DNA of 64,000 nt from Rhinopomastus cyanomelas (Eukaryota > Chordata > Aves > Bucerotiformes > Rhinopomastidae). The notes below the pieces were generated by a model that was not told where the DNA came from, searched no databases, and saw only the letters and a program-made list of their open reading frames with translations. Each line of letters starts with the position of its first letter. Position 1 is the stretch's first letter. Shown in pieces: positions 1 to 9,000 of this stretch. The stretch is from assembly GCA_013400115.1 (NCBI GenBank), contig VXBP01003607.1:248310-312309 (forward strand). Reading direction: 5' to 3'. A program made the translations under genes and the position numbers.

Positions 1-1121
1 ACTTTACAATGCTTTTAGTAACACTGCTGTAAATAGTTTGTTATGACCAGTGCCAATAAACTGACCCAGGTATTTCTTTGAGCAAGTGACTGTTTGGTAT
101 AATCCCCAAGGCAATCCCTCTTGCTTAGGAGTCCTGCAGCAAAGGACATTCCTGCCTGACTGCAGATCACAGGACATTAATGTCAGAGCAGTTCAGGAAG
201 ATCTGCTCGATGGCTCTACACTCTCAGAATAAAAGCACTTACATTCTCCTAAAAGGGTATGTGTTTATTCCCCAGGAAACACGCGACAGCTTAACGGACA
301 GAAAAATAAGGCAACTGCAAACGAGCTCATTCACACACACAGATATTAAAAGCAGAAGTCAAATCATTTGCCAGGAATCAAGGCCAAGAGATGAGCACCT
401 TGCCCAAAAGAAAACAAAAGTGCTGGTGAAAAGAACATGCCATTCCCTCATTTGTGAGCACAGTCATGATTTAGCTGCAACTTCATTTACAATAACTCTG
501 CACTGGTGCGTAAGAGCTGATCATCACAGACAGCAATTTGACCTCAATTAGCAGCAGACAGAACATCAACATTTGCAAAGGTGAAGCACTAACAAATTTT
601 AATTGTTAGCGCACTACCTAGGCACGGACTGAACTGGCCTGACACTTCAGGAGCATCAGATACATCTGACCAACTCTTCTGTGCATTATAAGTGTAACGT
701 GACAGAATTATGGGGCAAAAATGAATCATGCTGCACGTCATAGTAGAAGAAAATCCTCAGAAGCCTTAAATGTTGTTTTGAGTGGATCTGTATGATGTCT
801 TAAGGTCAGCCAATGGTCAGACTGCACAATTGTGACAACCTCCATCTGCAGCCTCTGTGCTAGCTTCTGCTCAGAGAGAGCAAACAGGACTGCAGCAGCA
901 CACCTCCCCAAGTACAGAGTGCTTCAAGTCTCCTTGATGGCACAGCTCAGATTTCCTACCTGAAGTCCCCACCCCAAGTCTGAATTACAGTTATAGACTA
1001 CAGATACCCAACAAGGTACAGCACTCCCAGCCAAAGTTTTGTCAATCTACTGCCTTGGGTGAAAGCACTCAAAATGCTTTAGCCAAGAATCCTAAATGAC
1101 CTTTAAAGACTGGAACAGTAC
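1..1121 (-). other. Intron 2 of the ANKRD40-type gene (partial)
   Basis: This stretch follows the donor at 1121/1120 on the minus strand and reaches the window edge. No frame encodes the later ANKRD40 exons and no repeat is evident. A plus-strand AATAAA near 56-61 stands alone and is not taken as a gene end. Confidence 0.55.
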
Positions 1122-1270
1122 CTCCCAAAATCTTCCGTATGTCTGGTTTCGAAGTCAACTGTGCAGCCAACTCTCCATTAGCAGTGAGGATCTGCTTATC
1201 AGCCCCAGCATCCAGCAGGCATGATACCACCTGGGCATGGTTCCGCTTACAAGCCCAGTGCAAACAGGTC
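1122..1270 (-). CDS. ANKRD40: ANKRD40-type gene, coding exon 2 (ankyrin repeat)
   Basis: Second coding exon of the same gene, on the minus strand. A pyrimidine-rich acceptor ending CTTCCTGCAG precedes 1270. The first base completes the Trp codon begun in exon 1, giving WTCLHWACKRNHAQVV, a textbook ankyrin repeat and the signature stretch of ANKRD40. The exon continues through a second repeat (LLDAGADKQILTANGE) to RKILG and ends at a GT donor (GGGAG, then GTACTG). Its 149 bp and intron phase join cleanly to exon 1. The 3' exons, which in ANKRD40 encode the proline-rich middle and the conserved C-terminal domain, are not visible between 1 and 1121, so the gene runs off the left edge. No frameshift or stop is seen, so I treat it as functional. 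Confidence 0.88.
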
Positions 1271-1464
1271 CTGCAGGAAGGAAGCAGAGGGGTTGTGCTG
1301 TCAACCTCAAGTCTATCAGCCTGTGACAACAACAGGCACTCACGTGCAGGTCCTAACTTCACAGAGTCAGTTGGATTGGAAGAGATCTTTAAGACCATTG
1401 AGTCCAACCATTACTCCAGCACTGCCGGTCACCACTAAGTCATATCTCTAAGGACCAGGTCCAC

Positions 1465-1640
1465 GAGTCTTTAAATGCCCCCAGCGTTGGGGACTCCTCC
1501 ACTGCCCTGGGCAGTCTGTTTCAATGCCCAGTGACCCATTCAGAGAAGAAATTATTTTTAACATCCAGCCTAAACATCCATTGCAGCCACTTCCCCCAGT
1601 CCTGTCACTTGCCAACAGGGAGAAGAGGCTGTTCCACTTC
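1465..1640 (-). mobile_element. Old CR1 LINE fragment in intron 1 of the ANKRD40-type gene
   Basis: Read on the minus strand this matches the CR1 segment just before its 3' end: the block corresponding to 'FFTE...NAWNGLPREVVDSP', seen here on the plus strand as GGGGACTCCTCCACTGCCCT and neighbouring sequence, then the TCCAGCCTAAACAT block. It is diverged and cut at both ends, so it is an old copy lying entirely inside the intron between the two coding exons. Confidence 0.7.
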
Positions 1641-2039
1641 CTTTTCCCCAGGCTAACCCCCAACCCCGTTCCCTCAGCTGCTCCTCACTGCACTTGTGCT
1701 CCAGACTCATCCCCAGCTTCACTGCCCTTCTCTGGAATTCTCCGGAGGTTTGTGCAGTGACAGCAACCACCAACAGCCTCCTTCAGGGCATCCCTTCAGA
1801 GAAGTGATGACTCTATGGCAAGTTCTGTGGGACTTGCCATCACCTCCCTGTGGGGTACAGTGACTCCACTGATCCTAGAAAAGCCACCAGCTACTTCCAA
1901 GAGGCCGCTGAGCAAAGAAGGAGCCCGCTCAGTCCGAGTGGCCTCCTCTTACCATGATCCTCTTTAGGAGCAAATCCCAAAGCCTCGCGGATTAGCGTTT
2001 CCTTTGCTGTAAATAGAAAAACTAAGAAACCCCAAAGCT

Positions 2040-2660
2040 GCCTCTTCCGGGCAGCTCTGCCCCACCTCTAACGGGGGGTGCCCGGCCCCGGCGAGCCCCG
2101 ACCTCACACGCCTGCCCGTGTGCCCCTGGGCATCGCTGGCCTCGGCCGAGAGCCCGAGTTCAGCACCGACTGACCGCGCCCCTCACCAGCCGTTGATCTC
2201 GTTGCGGGAGTTGATGTCGGCCCCCGCGCCCAGCAGCCGCCGAACCTCCCCTGCGTCCCCCAGCGCCGCTGCCTCCCGCAGCCGCTCTGCCAGCTCCCGC
2301 GCCTCCGCGCCGCCGCTCATCGCCGGTGCCGCCGGGCAAGGCCCTCCCCTCCTCGCACCGCCGCCGCAGCCCCTCCCCGTGACGAGGCAGCGGGACGTGG
2401 CGGGGGCTCGGCGGGCTGGGCCGGTTCCTCAGCAAAGCGCAGCCAGACCCGCTGCACGCTGCTACCTCCTGCCCCTGTTCGGACCCTGGCCCCGGCCCGC
2501 CGCCATCTTGTGCCGGGGCCGGGGCCGGAGCGGGAGCGGCCGCGCAGGGAACCGGGAACTGGCCTCTAGCGCGGGGGAACGCGGGGTGCGGGCGGGGCGG
2601 AAACGCAGCGTTGCCCCGGGAGGTCTCCCGTGCCAGGTGCTGACGGAACGCGGTGAGGCC
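2040..2660 (-). promoter_or_regulatory. CpG-island promoter and 5'UTR of the ANKRD40-type gene
   Basis: A GC-rich block with many CpG dinucleotides surrounds the start codon at 2320. On the sense (minus) strand, 2510-2499 reads CAAGATGGCGGC, a perfect YY1 site in the orientation typical of sites just downstream of a TSS. If transcription starts upstream of it, the ATG inside the YY1 site opens a 14-codon upstream ORF (MAAGRGQGPNRGRR, stop) before the main start. No TATA box is seen, as expected for a housekeeping CpG promoter. The exact start site cannot be fixed from sequence. Confidence 0.7.
2187..2320 (-). CDS. ANKRD40: ANKRD40-type gene, coding exon 1
   Basis: First coding exon of an ankyrin-repeat protein, read on the minus strand. 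The ATG at 2320 opens 44 codons plus two bases. The frame contains RLREAAALGD followed by an ankyrin-type helix pair and a DINSRNEING ending, closely like the N-terminus of vertebrate ANKRD40. The exon stops at a good donor (CTG followed by GTGAGG), splitting a Trp codon that exon 2 completes. It lies in a CpG island and is the 5' end of the gene. The protein's role is poorly known; ankyrin repeats usually mediate protein binding. The first few residues (MSGGAEAR) differ from mammalian ANKRD40. The gene could instead be the bird counterpart of the ANKRD40CL locus, because it sits next to WFIKKN2. The exon call is strong; the choice of paralogue is open. Confidence 0.85.
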
Positions 2661-2920
2661 GCGGGAGGCTCCAGCAGCTGGGGCTGCCCCAAGGCCTGGC
2701 ACCCCCAGCTCCTCCTCTGAGTTCCTCACTCTCTTGAATGACATCAGGGCAGCCCGCGCTGGGCAGCTCTTCCTTCAGCTCTCGGGTTTCTGTTGTGGGA
2801 GCAGCGTCTGCCACCAGAGACGTGTGCACTGAGCTGTTTAGGGTTTTCGTCTCCATTTCCTCTCTCGTTGTTTTCTTGGCTCATTAGTGATTTTTGACCT
2901 ACCCTTTAATGCAGGGGTCG

Positions 2921-3860
2921 TAGAATCATAAGGGATTGGAAGGGACCTGGAAAGATCATCTAGTCCACAGCAGGATCACCTCACTGGAGAAGCCATGGAA
3001 TCAAGAGTCACTCGGTAGGAAGGAACCATCATCCAGTTCCAACCTCCCCAGCACAGGCAGGGACACCCCACCCTAGACCAGGCTGGCCAGAGCCCCATCC
3101 AGCCTGGCCTTAAACACCTCCAGGGATGGGGCTCTAACCACCTCCCTGGGCAACTCATTCCAGGCCTTCACCGCTCTCACCACTCTCATGGTGAAAGAAC
3201 TTCCTCCTCACATCCACTCTAAATCTACCCATCCCCAGCTTTGCTCCATTACCCCTAGTCCTGTCACTACATGCCATCCTACAGCCTTTTTGTAGGCCCT
3301 CTTCAGATACTGAAAGGCCACAATACGATCACCTCCGAGCCTCCTCTTCTCCAGACTGAAGAGCCCCAATTCTTTCAGTCTGGCCTCATAGGAGAGGTGC
3401 TCCAGCCCTCTGATCATCCTCGTGGCCCTCCTTTGCACATGACCCAGCATCTCCCCATCCCTCCTATAATAAGGGCTCCAGAACTCCAGGTGGGGTCTCA
3501 CCAGAGCAAAGTAGAGGGGGAGAATCACCTCTCTTGACCTGCTGGCCACACTTCTCCTGATGCAGCCCAGGATCCAGTTTGCCCTCTGGGCCGCAAGTGC
3601 ACACAAGCAACTCCCCAGGGCTACTCTCCAGCCAGTCACTGCTCAGCCTGTACTTGTGCCTAGGATTGCCTCGACCCAGATGCAGGACCTTACACTTGGT
3701 CTTGTTGAACATCATGAAGTTGGACTTTGCCCACTTCTCCAGCCTGTCCAGGTCCCTCTGGATGGCAACTCTTCCCTCCAGTGTGTCTGCTGCGCCATAC
3801 AGCTTGGTATCGTCAGCAAACTTGCTGAGGGTGCACTCGATGCCCTTGTCCATGTCACCT
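2921..3860 (-). mobile_element. CR1 LINE copy B, 5'-truncated, 3' end present
   Basis: Minus-strand CR1. It begins within the reverse-transcriptase domain just before the catalytic motif (KGIECTLSKFADDTKLYG) and runs through the C-terminal region and 3'UTR to a CR1-type end at about 2921 (GAATCATA on the plus strand, the complement of the ATTCTATG-type tail). The reading frame is broken several times. Its 5' end abuts a second CR1 (copy A) with no intervening unique sequence. The 3' region carries two successive copies of the terminal GGTTGGAACTGGATGATC-like module. Confidence 0.9.
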
Positions 3861-5020
3861 ACAATATCCAATCTAAACCTCCCCTGACGCAACTTGAGAC
3901 CGTTTCCCCTCGTCCTATCATCACTAATTGGAGAGAAGAGACCAACACCAGCCTTGCTACAACCTCCTTTTAGGTAGTTGTAGAGGGCAATAAGGTCTCC
4001 TCTCAGTCTTCTCTTCTGCAAACTAAACAACCCCGGCTCCCTCAGCCTCTCCTCATAGGGCATGCCCTTCAGCCCCTTCACCAACTTGGTTGACCTTCTT
4101 TGCACTCACTCCAGCACCTCAATGTCCTTCCTGTACTGTGGTGACCAAAACTGGACACAGTACTCGAGGTGCAGTCTCACAAGTGCCGAGTACAGGGGCA
4201 CAATCACCTTCCTGCTCCTACTGGTCACACCGTTTCTGATACAGGCCAGAATGCCATTGGCCTTCTTGGCCACCTGAGCACACTGCTGGCTCATATTCAG
4301 CCAGCTATCAATCAATACCCCCAGGTCCTTCTCCACCAGGCAGCTCTCCAGCCGCAATTCTCGAAGACTGTAGCATTGCTGGGGGTTGTTATGACCAAAG
4401 TGCACGACCCGGCACTTGGCCTTGTTAAACCTCATACAACTGAGCTCAGCCCATTGCTCCAGCCTGTCCAGATCCCGCTGCAGAGCCTCCCTACCCTCCA
4501 GGAGATTGACACTTGTGCTCAATTTTGTGTCATCCGCAAATTTACTGAGGGTGCACTCGATCCCCTCATCCAGATCATTGATAAAGATATTAAACAAGAC
4601 TGGTGCCAAAACGGAGCCCTGAGGGACACCGCTTGTGACTGGCCGCCAACTGGATTTCACGCCGTACACCACCACCCTCTGGGCTCGGCTGTCTAGCCAG
4701 CTTCTAACCCAGCAAAGAGTCTTCCTGTCTACGCCATGAGCCGCCAGCTTCTCCAGCAGAATGCTGTGGGAAACGGTGTCAAATGCCTGACTGAAGTCCA
4801 GGTAGACAACATCCACCGCTTTTCCCTCATCCACTAGGTGGGTCACCTGATCATAGAAGGAGATCAGGTTGGTTAGACAGGACTTGCCCTTCATAAACCC
4901 ATGCTCGCTGGGCCTGATCCCCCCATTGTCCTGCACTTGCCATTTGATCACCCCCAAGATGAACTCTTCCATGACCTTCCCTAGTACTGAGGTCAGGCTG
5001 ACAGGTCTGTAGTTCCCTGG
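3861..5020 (-). mobile_element. CR1 LINE copy A, long RT-domain fragment
   Basis: Minus-strand CR1 encoding a long stop-free part of ORF2 from about 5020 to 4106. RT motifs are in order: PGNYRPVSLTS, then HGFMKGKSCLTNL, then VVYLDFSQAFDTVSH, then TSGVPQGSVLAPVLFNIFIN, then the catalytic KFADDTKL, then KDLGVLID. The frame then shifts and continues to about 3870 (GLFSLQKRRLRGDL and onward). The endonuclease and ORF1 regions are absent (5' truncation), and the 3'UTR is missing because copy B adjoins. About 300 codons without a stop suggest a fairly young insertion, but it cannot be autonomous. Confidence 0.9.
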
Positions 5021-5804
5021 ATGAAGCTGCGAAGCCGGAGGTCTGCACAAAGATCTTTGCAGAGAGACTCTGTTTACAAACTTGTGTTCAATAAACCAAA
5101 TGTAAACAGCCAAACACAGCAGAGGATGCGCAGGAAGGAAGAACCACACAAACCCTGATGGCAGGGCCGGGCTTCCCACTGCCTTCTGCGACTAAGGGTT
5201 TTTCTTAGTGCTTGTAAATCTTCCTCCTCCTCCTCCTTCTCCTTGGAACTGTGGAGCCAGCTGAATGCGATGGAGCAACCTGCAACTGACAGGTTCTAAC
5301 CTACCCACCAAACCCTGTCTGTGTTTGCTGCTTCACTTTAAAATCCCACCAGCTGTGAGGCACAGAGACAGATAAATGGCACAACTACGTCACCTGGAAG
5401 ACCCACAGAGTACAGGGTCACCCAAAACTGTCACAGAAGCCCATAGGTGACACTGTAAACTCCAGCTGCACATTACACTGAGCAGAATATGGTTGTTGTG
5501 GTTATGAGGTGCTTGAAGAGGGTTGTGGGCATTGAGGCCTGTTGGATTAGTGTGATTAGTGTATTCCTCATGCACTCTGGGAGCCCCTGATGTGGATGTT
5601 GGACTAATGACAGCCCTCTGGGCTGGGGCTGGGCTCCAGGTCCATGGGCCCCTTGAGAGCCAGCGCAGAACGTGCCCACTCATGCTCAGGCTGTGGATGT
5701 TGTGGCTGCGGGTGACGGTACCTCCCAGGTATTGTTGTCCCATCAGCATTCCCTGCCCAGTCACAGGGCAGCATCATGAGCTGAGGTTGGGCCGGCCATG
5801 AGAC

Positions 5805-6000
5805 GAATGAGAGACAATCTCTATTAAACCCTCTCTGTTCCCAAAAAAGGTAGAGAAAATAAGGGAGAGCGAGACCTGTGGTTTGTAACAGAAAACTACA
5901 ACAGCTTTACTGAAAACAGTGATTATATTAAATACATACAAAACCGATACTGAGTCCAACCCCTGTCTTGCCAACTGCATCGTCATCATCATCGTCATTG
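5805..6000 (-). mobile_element. Possible remnant of an LTR (R-U5-like)
   Basis: On the minus strand an AGTAAAGC poly(A)-signal-like hexamer sits shortly before a TC-rich stretch (ACAGGTCTCGCTCTCCCTTA) and a block ending near CTCATGGCCGGCCC. This order resembles the R-U5 part of avian retroviral LTRs. No matching partner LTR, target-site duplication or internal gag/pol sequence is visible, so the call is tentative. It could equally be unrelated intergenic DNA. Confidence 0.22.
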
Positions 6001-9000
6001 ATGCAGATGCCAGGGAAGTCCCAGCTTGGACTCAGCATCAGTCGGGGGGCGGGTGATGAAGTTGGCTAATGAGTGCTAATAAGCCGCAAACAACAGGGAG
6101 GTCCAGCTGCCCACTTCAGGTACCAGGCAAAGACAGAGAACCTCACTCACTTGGGGAAACCAGGAGACCCCATTTCCCAGGGCATCTCCAGACAACAAAG
6201 AGAAGGAGAGATCACCCTCAACAGAGGAATGAAGGCCAAGAGACAGGCAGAGGGCAGGTAGCACCTTTAATGAATCTGCATTCCAATCACACCCTCTGTA
6301 AAAGGTTTGTTCTGGGAGGGGGGCAGTTCAGCTCCCTAGTGAGGCTGAGGCTATACTTAATCTTTTTTGTTTCTCCTAGTGCCCAGCACCTCTACAACCC
6401 ACCTTCATGAACCCAGGAGGGACACACAGCAGTGACATTTTTAACTAACGAGGCAAAGGTTACACAGTGGCTCGGTGGCATTTTCTTACGCCAGGATGGA
6501 CTGCAGCAAACTGAGCAAAAACTTCACCTGGCTTGCACCAAGTGCATGAGACACAAACATGATTGAGCAAATGCTTTGCAGACAAGGTTATTCTGCGATT
6601 CTGTAAATCTGGAAACATGCAATAGGATGAAGAGGCAAAATGGCTTTTTCTGAAGTCTCCTCTTGACATCTCTCAGGCTGACATCCTCAGAACATCTTTG
6701 AGGAATAGGCCCAAGCCCGGAGACACAGCCTCGGTTCCCCAGTAAAACTGCACTGTGCCGCTAGATGTCACAGTGGAACAGCAAGAGGAGCCCAAGGGCG
6801 GCTCTGTGCTTCCTGCTCCAGTTGTAAGCTGCCTTTAAAATGGTCTCGGTACATTTCTGGTGGCTCCATACAGCTTTGATCCTGCAGATTTCAAAGCTGT
6901 GTGCAGAGCAAAGAGACATTATGCAACGAGCCTAGGGAAGCCCTGTGCAGATTGCTGATTTCTTTAGGGTTATGGACCTGTTTTCTCTTTTTCCCTCTAC
7001 TGGAGCTATTCTCCCAAGGCCACAGCAGGGCTTTTAAGGACTCGCAGCTGGCGGGTGATGCACTGAGATGGTTTCTCTCATGCTCTCTTGGGATGAGTAC
7101 CCTACTCTGCCGTGCTTGTGCCAAGCCCTGTTCAATGCAACGTGGGTTCACCATTGCTTAGTTACACAATGTACTTCTCCCCAGAGTCATAAGATTTCCT
7201 CCCACAAGAAAGACTGTGTAGAAGAGGATTAGCAGCGAGTTCCCTCAACTCAAAACTCCCCGCAGCCGCCATGAGCCTTCCTGCTTGTGTCTTACGTGTG
7301 TTGCATTGGATCCCCTTCCTATTTATCAGTGCTAGTGCTGGGCACATCCAACCTCAGCAAAGCCAAGAACATGGTCTGTCCCTGCTCCTTCCCTCTCCTT
7401 GCCCACAGGAGCTGGGTTTGCGCTGGTGCTGGGTGAACCCTGCAGTGCCTGCACCTGCACAGGGCACATGTGCGTACCTCTCCCTCCGAGAGCAGCAAGG
7501 GCTGTGCAGATCCAGGTGCACAGAGGTCTGTAGTGTGCTGGCCATTGCCTTTCGAAGCCGCTGGCACTTGCAGCCAGTGCTGCTCGTGGCTGGGCTGTGC
7601 AAACGCCAGCAGTCTTTCCGCCTCACAGATGTGCCCGCTAGGTGTCCTTGGCCTTCAGCAGGAGCACACGGAGCTCTGAGCCACAGCGAGAGAGTGTGGT
7701 GGAGCCAGATCAGTGGTACTTGTTCTCTTTGCGACTTGCCGGTGCTCAGCGCTTGCTCTGTATCACCACCCGAGGGGACCCATATCCACCCGCCTTGGGC
7801 ACAGCTCTGGGAGCCTGTGGGCACCTCTGCGGACACCGGGGCATGCCTGGAGCACAGAACCCACACTTAGCTGTTACATGCTTGGCTGTACTGTTGCTGC
7901 TTAGAGTAACCACATGGGAGAGAGTTGGGCCATTCTTTGTCCTCAAAGCAAGTTTTCCAGATTTTATTAGTTTAGTTTTAATATCTGACTTTCTGCAAGC
8001 TTCCGACTGTGACTGAACCTCTGGAGTGGTTCTTTTCTCCTTTTTTGGAGAAACCAGGGTCTGGCTGTTTGTTCTTTGTGTCTGTTTAGGTTTTTTTAAG
8101 ACTTAGGAAATTTTTCACTCCCTAGGCATTTCAGGTTTCACTCTTCAACTTCTTTCTTTAACCAAGTCCTCAGTAATTTAAAATTATTATTCAACGTGTC
8201 TTAAAAGGTTTCATTCCCAATTACATGGTGATACAGCTGCACAGTCATCTGTGAGACATCCAGTCCCCACTCAAACCACCAAAATAATGGTTCTGCAATT
8301 TGAATCAACCCCGCACTTGTGGAAGGGTATTAGGAGTAAGATTTAGGGTAGTCAGGAACCTTAAACGTTATACTTAATGTACACACAGAGAGAGAGAGAG
8401 GTTTAAAGCTGTTAAAGCAGGGAAAAGGCAGGACTGGTAGAGAATGAAGAGACTGAATTAATCATCAAGCCCAACAGACACCTGGACTTGAACTAATTTA
8501 TGCCCCTTCCATTGGGCATTTCAATGAGTGTTTGAGTGCAGAAGAGACAATTTCAGAGGAGGAAGCTGAAGTCATGTGGAAGAAACATTTTATATTACAC
8601 AAGGTTTCTGTGCTGGCCCCTGAGTCCCTGAGTGAGAGTCCGTAGGTGAATAAGGTTAAATTCAAAGCTCCACATTATCAAGTCTGAGCCTGTGTCACCC
8701 AACGCTCTCTTTGTGCCTATGGGAAGAAACATGCAGGGCAGAAGCTGATTCATCCCATCCTGGGGCAGGTGTCTAAGAATAGCACAGACAAATCATCCTC
8801 TGGAGATGCCTGTTGTGTTCTACCTACTGTCAAGGGAGCCAAAGGTAACAGCTTTGAAGTCAGCAATTTCCAGCTCTCTAGTGTCAGGCAAGATGAGCAC
8901 CTGAGGCAGCATGACTGGGACTCTACCTTTAGCTTCCCTATTCTTGAGGAGACAAATAAATCCTTCCAGTGAACTGCAAAGTTGCAGGGAACTCGTCCGT

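Noticed and set aside
1..61. AATAAA at the left edge as the end of a plus-strand gene such as LUC7L3
   Set aside because: It lies in the intron of the ANKRD40-type gene, with no coding sequence in view to support a gene end.
2118..2720. 200-codon plus-strand open frame over the ANKRD40-type promoter
   Set aside because: It lies antisense to a CpG island with long open frames on both strands. Its Ala/Arg/Pro/Ser-rich content is a GC artefact.
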